64,000 nucleotides of DNA from Nakamurella multipartita DSM 44233 (GTDB taxonomy: Bacteria; Actinomycetota; Actinomycetes; Mycobacteriales; Nakamurellaceae): contig NC_013235.1 of NCBI RefSeq assembly GCF_000024365.1, forward strand, positions 3,596,001 through 3,660,000, in the 5' to 3' direction. The position numbers and the translations under genes were made by a program. Positions 52,749 to 61,667 of this stretch are shown here, piece by piece; position 1 is the first letter of the stretch, and each line of letters opens with the position of its first letter. Below the pieces are notes generated by a model that saw only the letters and a list, made by a program, of their open reading frames with translations, was not told where the DNA came from and made no database searches.

Positions 52749-54923
52749 ATGCCCAAGACGACTGAACTCAAGCCTCTCGCCCCCTGGGTGGAGCTGTCCT
52801 CCACCCAGGCCGACTGGGACGCCCTGGACCCGGCCGTCCTGGACACCATGCTGGCTCAGCTGCACCTGATCCGCGCCTTCGAGGAGGAGGTGCTGGTCCT
52901 GGCCGGCCAGAAACTGATCAACGGGCCGGCCCACTCCTCGATCGGCCAGGAGGGCGGAGCGGTCGGTTCGGTGCTGCCGCTGGGCGCCGGCGACCAGGTC
53001 AACGGCTCGCACCGCGGGCACCACCAGTTCCTGGCCAAGGCGCTGGGCTTCGTCGCCCCCGATGGCCTGAACCCGCGTGAGCCGCTCTCGGACAAGGTCC
53101 GAGAGGTCCTGCACCGCAGCATGTCCGAGATTGCCGGGCTGTCCGACGGCTACTGCCGCGGGCGCGGCGGCTCCATGCACCTGCAGTGGATCGAGGCCGG
53201 CGGGATGGGCACCAACGCCATCGTCGGTGGCGCGGTGCCGTTCGCCGCGGGCTTCGCCTTCGCCGACAAGCACGCCGACACCACCAACGTCTCGGTCACC
53301 TACTTCGGCGACGGCGCGGTCAACATCGGCTCCGTGCTGGAGACCATGAACCTGGCCGCCGCGTGGAAGCTGCCGGTCTGCTTCTTCATCGAGAACAACC
53401 AGTACGCCGTGTCCACCACCGTGCAGGAGGCCACCGGCGACGATCGCCTCTCGGCCCGCGGGCTGGGCTTCGGCATCCCCAGCTGGAAGGTCGACGGGAT
53501 GGACACCGTCGCGGTCTACCTGGCGATGCAGCAGGCCCTGGAGGTCATGCGGCACGGCAACGGGCCGACCGTGATCGAGGTCGACACCTACCGTTACTTC
53601 CACCAGAACGGTCCGTTCCCGGGCAGCGCGTTCGGCTACCGCAGCAAGGACGAGGAGCAGAGCTGGCGCGACCGGGACCCGATCGCCAAGCTCGAGGGTC
53701 ACCTGCTGCGCCGCGGCCTGTACACCGAGGCCGAGCTGACCGGGGTGCGCAAGTCCATCAAGGCGGCCCTGGGCGAGATCGGCGCCCAGCTGGTCGAGCA
53801 GGACCCGAACGGCAAGCCCGGCCAGCAGCGGATCCGGCCCGAGCTGTGGCCGGACCCGGCCTTCCTGGACGTCGGCATCCGGGGCGACCTGTCCAGCCTC
53901 AAGGAGCTCACGGTCCGGGAGAACGACAGCTTCGCCGCCGACGAGCTGGAGGATCGCAAGTTCGTCGACGTCATCGCCGAGGTCATGCAGATCCGGATGG
54001 ACGAGAACCAGCGGGTCGTCGTGATGGGCGAGGACGTGCACCGGCTCAACGGCGGTTCCCGGGGCGCCACCAAGGGCCTGCGGGAGAAGTTCGACGACCG
54101 GGTGCTGGGCACCCCCATCTCCGAGGCCGCCTTCACCGGCCTGGGTGGCGGGCTGGCCCTGGACGGGCGCTTCTACCCGGTGGTCGAGCTGATGTACGCC
54201 GACTTCATCTGGGTGGCCGCCGACCAGATCTTCAACCAGATCGGCAAGGCCCGGCACATGTTCGGCGGCGACCACGACATGCCGCTGCTGATGCGCATCA
54301 AGATCGGTACCGGCACCGGTTACGGCTCGCAGCACTCGATGGATCCGGCCGGCATCATGGCCACCTCGGTGGGCTGGCGGATCATCGCCCCGTCCTCGCC
54401 GATGGACTACGTCGGTCTGATCAACGCCGCGATGCACCTCAAGGACCCGGTCGTGGTTCTGGAGCACGACGCCGACCTGTACAAGATCACCGGCCCGGCG
54501 CCGAAGAAGGACTGGAACTACATCCTGCCCCCCGGCCAGGCGGCCGTCCGCCGCGAGGGCAAGGACGTCACCGTCCTGACCTACCTGTCGATGGTGACCA
54601 AGTCGCTGCAGGCGGCCGAGAAGTCCGGCGTCGACGCCGAGGTCATCGACCTGCGGTGGCTGGACCGGGCCAGCCTGGACTGGGACGCGATCGAGCGGAG
54701 CATCAAGAAGACCAACAAGGTGCTCATCGTCGAGCAGGGTTCGCTGGGCACCTCCTACGGCGGGTGGCTGGCCGACGAGCTCCAGAACCGTTTCTTCGAC
54801 TGGCTGGACGCGCCGGTGGGCCGGGTCACCGGCAGCGAGTCCTCGCCGAGCATCTCCAAGGTGCTCGAGGCGGCCGCCCTGGCCGGGGTCGACGACATCG
54901 TCGACGCGCTCAAGAACATCTGA
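52749..54923 (+). CDS. Fused alpha/beta E1 of a 2-oxoacid or acetoin-type dehydrogenase
   Basis: A 724-residue thiamine-diphosphate enzyme from ATG 52749. Residues ~30-345 are the E1 alpha part, with the TPP motif GDGAVNIG (187-194) to ENNQYAVS; residues ~390-724 are the E1 beta part (VVVMGEDVHRL, EAAFTGLGGGLAL, C-terminal transketolase-like domain). In most bacteria these are two genes. It would decarboxylate a 2-oxoacid, or cleave an acetoin-like hydroxyketone, and pass the acyl group to E2. A linker of ~45 residues joins the halves. The partner E2 gene follows after 48 bp; no E3 gene is in view. Confidence 0.92.
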   Translation: MPKTTELKPLAPWVELSSTQADWDALDPAVLDTMLAQLHLIRAFEEEVLVLAGQKLINGPAHSSIGQEGGAVGSVLPLGAGDQVNGSHRGHHQFLAKALGFVAPDGLNPREPLSDKVREVLHRSMSEIAGLSDGYCRGRGGSMHLQWIEAGGMGTNAIVGGAVPFAAGFAFADKHADTTNVSVTYFGDGAVNIGSVLETMNLAAAWKLPVCFFIENNQYAVSTTVQEATGDDRLSARGLGFGIPSWKVDGMDTVAVYLAMQQALEVMRHGNGPTVIEVDTYRYFHQNGPFPGSAFGYRSKDEEQSWRDRDPIAKLEGHLLRRGLYTEAELTGVRKSIKAALGEIGAQLVEQDPNGKPGQQRIRPELWPDPAFLDVGIRGDLSSLKELTVRENDSFAADELEDRKFVDVIAEVMQIRMDENQRVVVMGEDVHRLNGGSRGATKGLREKFDDRVLGTPISEAAFTGLGGGLALDGRFYPVVELMYADFIWVAADQIFNQIGKARHMFGGDHDMPLLMRIKIGTGTGYGSQHSMDPAGIMATSVGWRIIAPSSPMDYVGLINAAMHLKDPVVVLEHDADLYKITGPAPKKDWNYILPPGQAAVRREGKDVTVLTYLSMVTKSLQAAEKSGVDAEVIDLRWLDRASLDWDAIERSIKKTNKVLIVEQGSLGTSYGGWLADELQNRFFDWLDAPVGRVTGSESSPSISKVLEAAALAGVDDIVDALKNI

Positions 54924-54971
54924 CCTGCTCGTTGATGACCAGCTTGATGAACCAGTAAGGACGACTGACTC

Positions 54972-56300
54972 ATGGCAACACTGTTCCGGATGCCCGGCGT
55001 CTCGGCCGACGCCGACGAAGCGGTGCTGGAGGCCTGGACCGTCCAGCAGGGCGCGACCATCTCCAGCGGGCAGACGATCGCCTCCGTGGAGACCGAAAAG
55101 GCCGTCGTGGACGTGGAATCCGACATCGACGCGGTCGTGCACGCGCTGCTCGTGCCGGGTGGGGCGACGGTGCCGGTCGGCGACCCGATCGCCGTCCTGC
55201 TCGAGATCGACGAGGACCCGGCCGAGGGCGAGAAGCTGCTGGCCCAACTCGGCCTGGGTGGCGATCAGGCCGCCGAGACGGCCACCGCGATCGCCTCCGC
55301 CCCCGAGGAGGCCCAGGCTCCGCCGGCTCCGGCTCCGGATGCCCCGGCTCCGTCGGCGACCGTCGTCGCCGCGCCGGCCGCCAGCAGCAACGGCGGCCGG
55401 GTGTTCGCCAGCCCGATCGCCCGAAAGTTGGCCCGCGAGAAGGGTATCGACTTCGCGACGCTGACCGGCACCGGGCCCGGAGGCCGGATCGTGCGCGACG
55501 ACGTGCTCGCCGCCGCATCGGCCGGCACCGCGCCGGTGACCGCCGCCGCCCCGCCGGCGGCCTCAGCGGCCGCCGCCCCGCAGCCCGCCGCCCAGCCGGT
55601 CGCCCCGGTGGTCCGGCCGGGATGGGAGGCGACCCCGCACTCCAAGCTGCGCAAGCTGGTGGCCTCGCGGCTGCAGGCCTCCAAGCAGCAGGCGCCGCAC
55701 TTCTACCTGCGCACCTCGCTGCGGGTCGATGCCCTGCTCGCGCTGCGGGCCCAGCTCAATGCCGCGGGCAGCGACCGCATCTCGGTGAACGACTTCATCG
55801 TCAAGGCCGCGGCCAAGGCGCTGATCGACGTGCCCGAGATGAACGTGGTGTGGTCGGAGGAGGCGGTCCTGCACGCACCGCAGGCCGACGTGGCGGTGGC
55901 CGTGGCCAGCGACCGCGGCCTGGTCACCCCGGTGATCAGCGGCGTCGAAGGATTGTCCCTGTCGGCGCTGTCGCGCCGGATCAAGGACGCGGTGGCCCGG
56001 GCCAACGACGGCAAGCTGCAGCAGTCCGAGCTCGAAGGGGGCACGCTGACCATCTCCAACCTGGCCATGTTCGGCGTGGAGGAGTTCGACGCGATCATCA
56101 ACCCGCCGCAGGCCGGCATCCTGGCCGTGGGAGCCGCCGTCAAGCAGCCGGTGGTCGGCGACGACGGCGAGATCGCGGTGGCCGGCGTGGTCAAGGTGGT
56201 GCTCTCGGTCGATCACCGTCCGGTGGACGGGGTGGTCGGGGCCAAGTGGCTGGCCCGGTTCAAGGAGCTGATCGAGAACCCGCTGCAGATCATCGTCTGA
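54972..56300 (+). CDS. E2 dihydrolipoamide acyltransferase
   Basis: A 442-residue E2 from ATG 54972. One lipoyl domain (lysine 43 in VETEKAVVDVES), a Pro/Ala-rich linker, a peripheral subunit-binding domain near residues 145-180 (FASPIARKLAREKGID), a second linker, and the catalytic domain from ~215 ending with the active-site DHRPVDG. It moves the acyl group from E1 to CoA. It is coupled in order with the E1 gene, and must borrow E3 from elsewhere in the genome. Confidence 0.93.
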   Translation: MATLFRMPGVSADADEAVLEAWTVQQGATISSGQTIASVETEKAVVDVESDIDAVVHALLVPGGATVPVGDPIAVLLEIDEDPAEGEKLLAQLGLGGDQAAETATAIASAPEEAQAPPAPAPDAPAPSATVVAAPAASSNGGRVFASPIARKLAREKGIDFATLTGTGPGGRIVRDDVLAAASAGTAPVTAAAPPAASAAAAPQPAAQPVAPVVRPGWEATPHSKLRKLVASRLQASKQQAPHFYLRTSLRVDALLALRAQLNAAGSDRISVNDFIVKAAAKALIDVPEMNVVWSEEAVLHAPQADVAVAVASDRGLVTPVISGVEGLSLSALSRRIKDAVARANDGKLQQSELEGGTLTISNLAMFGVEEFDAIINPPQAGILAVGAAVKQPVVGDDGEIAVAGVVKVVLSVDHRPVDGVVGAKWLARFKELIENPLQIIV

Positions 56301-56338
56301 TCCGGCATCCGCCCAGCCCATTCAGGAAGGACCTTTTC

Positions 56339-57175
56339 GTGCAGTCCGTCGACTCGTTCGACCTCAACGACATCGATACGGCGATCTTCGATCTGGACGG
56401 AACGATCTACCTGGGTGATGCGCTGTTGCCCGGGGCGGCGCGGCTGGTCGGGTCGTTGCGGGAACGCGGTGTGCGCACCGTGTTCTGCAGCAACAACCCG
56501 ACCAAGTCACCGACCACCTACGCCGACAAGCTCACCGCTCTGGGCATCGGCACCGACGTGGACGATGTGTTCACCAGCCTGAACTCGACGGTTCGCTGGG
56601 TCACCACGACCATGCCGGGAGCGACCGTCTTCCCCATCGGCGAGCAGCCGTTGATCGAGGCACTCACTGCGGCCGGTGTGCCCATCAGCGACGATCCGAC
56701 CCGGATCGATCTGGTGATCAGCTCCTACGACCGCACCTTCGACTATCGCAAGCTGCAGATCGCCTTCGACGCCCTGTGGTTCCACCGCCGGGCCCGGTTG
56801 GTGGCCACCAATCCGGATCGCTTCTGCCCCTTCCCGGGCGGCCGGGGTGAGCCGGACGCGGCCTGCATCACCGCCGCCATCACCGCTGGCACCGGCGTGC
56901 CCTGCGAGGCCGTATTCGGCAAGCCGGAACGAGGACTGTTCGACATCATCGCCCAGGCAACGGGTTTGGTTCCGGAGCGGACGCTGATGTTCGGCGACCG
57001 GCTGTCCACCGACATCAGTTTCGCCCGCCGGCACGGGATGCGCAGCGCCCTGGTGCTCACCGGTGAGACCGACACCGCCATGCTGGCCGCCGCCCCGGAG
57101 GACATCCGGCCGGACGTGGTCCTGCCCCGCATCGACGACCTGCTGGCCGCCCACGACGACCGGAGGTCGGCATGA
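56339..57175 (+). CDS. HAD-IIA phosphatase (NagD/phosphoglycolate phosphatase-like)
   Basis: A 278-residue enzyme from GTG 56339 with AGGAAGG 8 bp upstream. Motif I is AIFDLDGTIYLGD (Asp18, Asp20), motif II FCSNNPTKS, and motif IV MFGDRLSTDI; the C2 cap lies between. Relatives hydrolyse glycerol phosphate, phosphoglycolate or nucleotides. The gene overlaps the glycerol-1-phosphate dehydrogenase gene by 4 bp, so the two enzymes probably act in sequence, for example making and then dephosphorylating a polyol phosphate. Confidence 0.9.
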   Translation: MQSVDSFDLNDIDTAIFDLDGTIYLGDALLPGAARLVGSLRERGVRTVFCSNNPTKSPTTYADKLTALGIGTDVDDVFTSLNSTVRWVTTTMPGATVFPIGEQPLIEALTAAGVPISDDPTRIDLVISSYDRTFDYRKLQIAFDALWFHRRARLVATNPDRFCPFPGGRGEPDAACITAAITAGTGVPCEAVFGKPERGLFDIIAQATGLVPERTLMFGDRLSTDISFARRHGMRSALVLTGETDTAMLAAAPEDIRPDVVLPRIDDLLAAHDDRRSA

Positions 57176-58551
57176 GCACCTCGAGACCCTCGACGACCCC
57201 CCGGACGCCACAGGACTTCGCCACCGCCTGGGCTCTGCCGCTGCGCACCATCGTGTCCGCGCCCGGCGCGCTGGACCGGCTGCCCGGGCTGGTCGGCCAA
57301 CTGCCGGCGACCGGCGACCTGGGCCTTTTGCACGACGGCACGCCCAAGGCGGTCGGCGAGGCCGATCTGCTGACCCGCGTCCAGGACAGTCTGGCCGGCC
57401 GGGCGCTGCGCCCGGTGCAGACTCCCCCGGGCGCCCACGGCACCGTGCTGGACGAGGCGACCGTGCAGTTCACGGTCGACGCGGCCCGCGGCATCACCGG
57501 CCTGGTGTCGGTGGGTTCGGGCACCATCAGCGATCTGGCCAAGGCGGTGGCCGCCGAACTCGACGTGCCGTTGGTGGCCGTGCAGACGGCCGCGTCGGTC
57601 AACGGCTACGCCGATTCGCTCTCGGTGCTGGTCCGCAACGGCGCGAAGCGAACCGTGCCGACCGCCTGGCCGCAGGCCCTGCTGATCGACCACGACGTCC
57701 TGGCCCAGGCGCCGGACGCGCTGACCCGGTCCGGCGTCGGCGATGCGGTCGCGGTCTGGGTCGCGCCGGCCGACTGGTACCTGGCCAACGCCCTCGGGCT
57801 GGACCGGGGATTCGACGAGAGCTCGGTCGCCCCGGTGTCCACGGCGGCCCACGCGCTGGTCGAACTCGACCCGGCCGAGCCGGCGGCGCTGGCCGCGCTG
57901 ATCGACACGCTGACCATCGGCGGGCTGGGGATCGGGTTCACCGGCACCACCGCCGGCCTGTCCGGCTGCGAGCACCTGATCAGCCACCTGCTGGACATGG
58001 CCGCGATGGCCGCCGGGACCGAGCACGACCTGCACGGGGCCCAGGTCGGCGTGGCCACCGTGGTCTCCTGCGCGCTGTGGGAGATCGCCCTGCAGGAAAT
58101 GGATCTGGGCCGCCTGGAGCCGGCCGCGCTGGCGCCGCCGGCCGACCTGGAACAGCGCGTGCTGGCCAGCTGGCGCGACCTGGACCCCAGTGGCCGCGTC
58201 GGGGGCGAATGCTGGACCGCGGTTCAACGCAAGTTCGCCGCCTGGGCCGAGCACGGCGCGGACGTGCGCCGCTTTTTTGACCGCTGGCCGGAGCACGAGG
58301 ACACCCTGCGCCGGTTGGCCGCACCGCCGCGGTTGCCGGCCACCGCCCTGCAGCGGTGGGGTGCCGCCGTCACCTTCTCCGCGCTCACCCCGGCCGTGGA
58401 CGCCGACCGGGCCCGCTGGGCCCTGCGCACCCTGCCCTACATGCGCGACCGGTTCACCCTGGCCGACCTGCTGCTGCTGGCCGGCCGCTGGGACGACGCC
58501 TTGATCGACCGGGTGCTGGCCCGGGCCGCCGAGGTCGGCGGCGGGTTGTAA
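57172..58551 (+). CDS. sn-Glycerol-1-phosphate dehydrogenase family (AraM/EgsA-like)
   Basis: A 459-residue NAD(P)-dependent metal dehydrogenase from ATG 57172. The nucleotide loop is VSVGSGTISDLAK; metal ligands are Asp191 in GVGDAVA, His268 in GCEHLISH and a histidine in TEHDLHGAQVGV (285-288). AraM of Bacillus reduces DHAP to glycerol-1-phosphate and occurs in the arabinose operon. This protein is ~60 residues longer than AraM, mainly at the C-terminus. It may reduce DHAP or a longer ketose phosphate from the aldolase route. Confidence 0.88.
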   Translation: MSTSRPSTTPRTPQDFATAWALPLRTIVSAPGALDRLPGLVGQLPATGDLGLLHDGTPKAVGEADLLTRVQDSLAGRALRPVQTPPGAHGTVLDEATVQFTVDAARGITGLVSVGSGTISDLAKAVAAELDVPLVAVQTAASVNGYADSLSVLVRNGAKRTVPTAWPQALLIDHDVLAQAPDALTRSGVGDAVAVWVAPADWYLANALGLDRGFDESSVAPVSTAAHALVELDPAEPAALAALIDTLTIGGLGIGFTGTTAGLSGCEHLISHLLDMAAMAAGTEHDLHGAQVGVATVVSCALWEIALQEMDLGRLEPAALAPPADLEQRVLASWRDLDPSGRVGGECWTAVQRKFAAWAEHGADVRRFFDRWPEHEDTLRRLAAPPRLPATALQRWGAAVTFSALTPAVDADRARWALRTLPYMRDRFTLADLLLLAGRWDDALIDRVLARAAEVGGGL

Positions 58552-58581
58552 ACAACGACGGCCTGCGAAAATATCTGCCAG

Positions 58582-58601
58582 ACATGTATGTACAAGTATA
58601 G
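58582..58601 (+). promoter_or_regulatory. Shared operator, site F
   Basis: ACATGTATGTACAAGTATAG, followed by a weak third unit AGATGTGACC. It lies 101 bp before the second FGGY kinase start and right after the dehydrogenase stop. Confidence 0.75.
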
Positions 58602-58701
58602 AGATGTGACCTAGACTACGGGCCAGAGTTCTTCACCGCCGTTGTTCACCCCGCCTGCACACTGTCCGTCAGGCACGGCCCAACTCACCCAAAGGACTTT
58701 C

Positions 58702-60261
58702 ATGAGCTCGATCCAGGCATTCGTCGGCATCGACGCCGGCACCACCGGCTGCACCGTGATGATCTTCGACCAGCACGGCAACCGGCTCGGCGAGGGGTAC
58801 CAGGAGTACCCGTGCACCTCCCCGCGAGCGGGCTGGATCGAACAGGACGTCGACGACGTCTGGCGCGGCATCTGCGCGGCCAGCAAGCAGGCGGTGGCCG
58901 CCGCCAACCTGCCGCCCGAGGCGTACAAGTCGGTCGGTTTCTCCAGCCAGCGCGGCACTTTCATCCTGCTCGACGAGGAGAAGAACCCGCTGGCCCCGTC
59001 CCTGGTCTGGAACGACGGCCGCGCGCTGAAGTACCAGGAGATCTTCGCCGAGACCATCTCCGCCGAGGACTACCAGACGCACACCGGTATGCAGCTCTCG
59101 CCGTTGTGGTCGGCCGCCAAGTTCGCCTGGTTGCGGGACAACGAGCCCGAGCTGTTCAACAAGACCCGCTGGTTCGCCAACGGCCAGGAGTACTTCCTGT
59201 TCAAGATGGGCGCCGACGAGTGGGTCACCGACCCGGCCTCGCTGACCCTCAATGGCATGCTCGACATCGAAAAGCTCGACTGGAGCGACCAGATCCTCGA
59301 GCTGTGCGGCGTCACCCGCGACAAGCTGCCGCCCGTCGGCATCCCCACCGGCCAGGCCGGAGTGGTCTCGGCCGCGGCCGCGTTCGCGACCGGCATCCCC
59401 GAGGGCACCCCGCTGTGCCGCGGGGCCGGCGACCAGCAGTGCGCCGCCATGGGTGCCGGGGTCGTCGAGCAGGGCCAGGCCGAGTTCACCGTCGGCACCG
59501 CCGGCGTCATGGTCGCCCACCTGGACAGCCTGGACCGCGTGCAGGGCCGCAACCTGTGGTGGGGCGGGCACGCCGTCCCCGGCGCGTGGGACATCGAGGG
59601 TGGCGCGTTCTCCCTGGGCGCGAACCTGAAGTGGTGGCGCGACAACATGGGCCTGGAGGAGCAGGTCGAGGCGGACAAGACCGGCCGCAGCGTCTACGCC
59701 GTCATGGTCGAGAAGGCCCTGACCTCGCCCCCCGGGGCCAACGGCCTGATGTTCCACTCGTTCCTGGTCTCCCAGGTCACCCCGTACTACGACGCCGCCT
59801 CCCGCGGTGGCTGGATCGGGCTGGGCCTCAACCACACCCGGGCCGACATGCTGCGGGCTCTGCTCGAGGGCTGCGCACACGAGATGCGCATGGTGGTCGA
59901 CGCTTTCAACTCCGACATCAAGGGCGGCATCACCGACCTGCGGCTGACCGGCGGCGGCACCAAGTCCGACGGCTTCGCCCAGATCATGACCGACATCATC
60001 GGCCAGCCGACCAAGGTGACCAAGGAGCGCGAGTGCACCGTGCTCGGCGCCGCCATCCTCGGTGCCTTCGGCTCGGGTTCGTTCTCCTCCATCGATGAGG
60101 CCGTCGGTGCCATGGTCAACGTCGAGTCCGAGTTCACGCCGAACGAGAAGACCCGCGCCCTGTACGACGAGGCCAACAAGGTCTACCGCGGCCTGTACGA
60201 GGCCATCGCCAATGCCGGCCAATACCAGGCCCTCTCGGACTTCTCCACCCGTAACTTCTAG
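58702..60261 (+). CDS. FGGY carbohydrate kinase, second of the locus
   Basis: A 519-residue kinase from ATG 58702 (AAAGGA 7 bp upstream). Typical pieces: AFVGIDAGTTGCTVMIFD, FSSQRGTF, SLVWNDGRA, GAGDQQCAAMGAG with the catalytic Asp, and the ATP loop LTGGGTKSDGFAQI. It differs strongly from glycerol kinase (no QRET), so it acts on another sugar or polyol, perhaps a ketose. It has its own operator F and ends with a hairpin 20 bp after the stop. Confidence 0.9.
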   Translation: MSSIQAFVGIDAGTTGCTVMIFDQHGNRLGEGYQEYPCTSPRAGWIEQDVDDVWRGICAASKQAVAAANLPPEAYKSVGFSSQRGTFILLDEEKNPLAPSLVWNDGRALKYQEIFAETISAEDYQTHTGMQLSPLWSAAKFAWLRDNEPELFNKTRWFANGQEYFLFKMGADEWVTDPASLTLNGMLDIEKLDWSDQILELCGVTRDKLPPVGIPTGQAGVVSAAAAFATGIPEGTPLCRGAGDQQCAAMGAGVVEQGQAEFTVGTAGVMVAHLDSLDRVQGRNLWWGGHAVPGAWDIEGGAFSLGANLKWWRDNMGLEEQVEADKTGRSVYAVMVEKALTSPPGANGLMFHSFLVSQVTPYYDAASRGGWIGLGLNHTRADMLRALLEGCAHEMRMVVDAFNSDIKGGITDLRLTGGGTKSDGFAQIMTDIIGQPTKVTKERECTVLGAAILGAFGSGSFSSIDEAVGAMVNVESEFTPNEKTRALYDEANKVYRGLYEAIANAGQYQALSDFSTRNF

Positions 60262-60280
60262 GCCCGTCACCTTCCGGACC

Positions 60281-60305
60281 CGGGTGCGGCACGCCGCCGC
60301 ACCCG
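60281..60305 (+). terminator. Hairpin terminator after the second kinase gene
   Basis: Perfect 10-bp stem CGGGTGCGGC with its complement and a 5-nt loop, 20 bp after the stop. Confidence 0.6.
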
Positions 60306-60405
60306 CCACCTAGGCCCGCTCCCGGGTCGCCTTCCCGCCGCCGCGACGGAAGGCGCACCCGGGGGCGGGCCTTCGGCGTTCGCCCGGCCCGGCCGCACCG
60401 ACAGC

Positions 60406-60440
60406 AAGGGCCCGATCCGCGCCCGCCGGATCGGGCCCTT
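60406..60440 (-). terminator. Hairpin terminator for the convergent dehydrogenase gene
   Basis: Perfect 14-bp stem AAGGGCCCGATCCG with its complement and a 7-nt loop, 18 bp beyond the minus-strand stop at 60459; the A/T ends suit both directions. Confidence 0.7.
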
Positions 60441-60458
60441 CGTCGAGGCGACCGTGGC

Positions 60459-61493
60459 CTATTCGGGCCGCACCTCCAGCACGACCTTGACCCCGCGACC
60501 GACCAGCTCGATTCCCTTGTCCCATTCGTCCAGCGGCAGCTTGGCCCCGACGATGGCCTCGACGTCCACCTGGCCCTGGGCCATCAGACGCAGCGCGGTC
60601 CGGTAGCTGGAGGCCCGCTTGCCCCGGGAGCCCACCAATTCCAACTCGTGGTTGAGCAGGCGGTCCACGTCCACCGCCGGCGGCGTGCGGAAAAAGGCCA
60701 GCAGCACGATCCGCCCGCCCCGCCGCAGCCACGGCATGACCCCCTCCAGCACACCGGCGCCGCCGCTGCATTCGAACACGGTGTGGGCGCCGTAACCGTC
60801 GGTCAATCCCTTGACATAGTCGGCCACATCGATGGTCTCGGAATCGACGGTGTGGGTGACGCCCATTCGCCGGGCCAGGGCGAGCTGTTCGGTGTGCCGG
60901 GACCGGCCGACCATGACCACCGTGGCCCCGGCCGCCAGCGCGACCTGGGCACAGAGCTGGCCGATCGCCCCCGGCCCGATCACCACCACCACCTCACCGG
61001 CCAGCACCGGGCTCTGCTCGATCACCGCGTGCACCGAGACGGCCAGCGGTTCGGTCAGTGCACCGGCCAGCAGCGAGACATTGTCCGGCAGCTTGTGCAC
61101 GGCCAACGCCGGCATCGCCAGCTGATCGGCCAGACCGCCGTCGGCGGTGGTGCCGATGCCCAGCCGGTAGGGGCAGCGGTTGTATTCCTCACGGCGGCAG
61201 TAGGCGCAGCGCCCGCACAGGTAGGCATCGGTCTCCACCGTCACCCGATCCCCCACCTGCAGGTCGGACTCGACGTCGGGCCCGATTGCGCTGATGGTGC
61301 CGCTGACCTCGTGTCCGAGCACCCGCGGCAGCTTGCCGTGGTCGTGCCCACCCTCGATGGCCAGCCGGTCGGTTCCGCAGATGGCCACCGCGGCCACGTC
61401 GATGAGGATCTGGCCCGCTCCCAGTTCGGGCGCGGGCACCTGCCGCAGCTCGACGTTGCCGGGCCCGGAGTCGAATTTCACCAATCCACGCAT
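60459..61493 (-). CDS. Zinc-dependent polyol/alcohol dehydrogenase
   Basis: A 344-residue medium-chain dehydrogenase from ATG 61493. Catalytic zinc residues are the Cys of AICGTDRLAIEGGH and the GHE in VLGHEVSG. The structural zinc loop is complete (CGRCAYCRREEYNRC), and the NAD loop is VIGPGAIGQLCAQ. It resembles sorbitol/xylitol and threonine dehydrogenases and would oxidise a polyol to a ketose in the cytoplasm. Divergent from the EryA-like kinase, sharing operator G. Confidence 0.92.
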   Translation of the reverse strand: MRGLVKFDSGPGNVELRQVPAPELGAGQILIDVAAVAICGTDRLAIEGGHDHGKLPRVLGHEVSGTISAIGPDVESDLQVGDRVTVETDAYLCGRCAYCRREEYNRCPYRLGIGTTADGGLADQLAMPALAVHKLPDNVSLLAGALTEPLAVSVHAVIEQSPVLAGEVVVVIGPGAIGQLCAQVALAAGATVVMVGRSRHTEQLALARRMGVTHTVDSETIDVADYVKGLTDGYGAHTVFECSGGAGVLEGVMPWLRRGGRIVLLAFFRTPPAVDVDRLLNHELELVGSRGKRASSYRTALRLMAQGQVDVEAIVGAKLPLDEWDKGIELVGRGVKVVLEVRPE

Positions 61494-61530
61494 GCGCCGA
61501 TGCTAACGACCGCACCCCCATGTTGGCTAG

Positions 61531-61550
61531 ACATGTATGCACCTGTACTA
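61531..61550 (+). promoter_or_regulatory. Shared operator, site G
   Basis: ACATGTATGCACCTGTACTA, between the divergent dehydrogenase (start 61493) and EryA-like kinase (start 61668) genes. Confidence 0.75.
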
Positions 61551-61667
61551 AATCGGTTAGACAAGATCGGTCATGTCTATTGCGCTGGGCCGCGATGGCC
61601 GTCACACTTGACGGACCGCTGTTGATGCGCGGAATCCCCGGAACACACCTCACTGCAGAGGAGCAGC

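Noticed and set aside
52416-55247. A 943-codon minus-strand frame opposite the E1 gene
   Set aside because: Composition (His/Arg/Gly/Asp runs) and lack of motifs show it is a shadow of the E1 coding strand.
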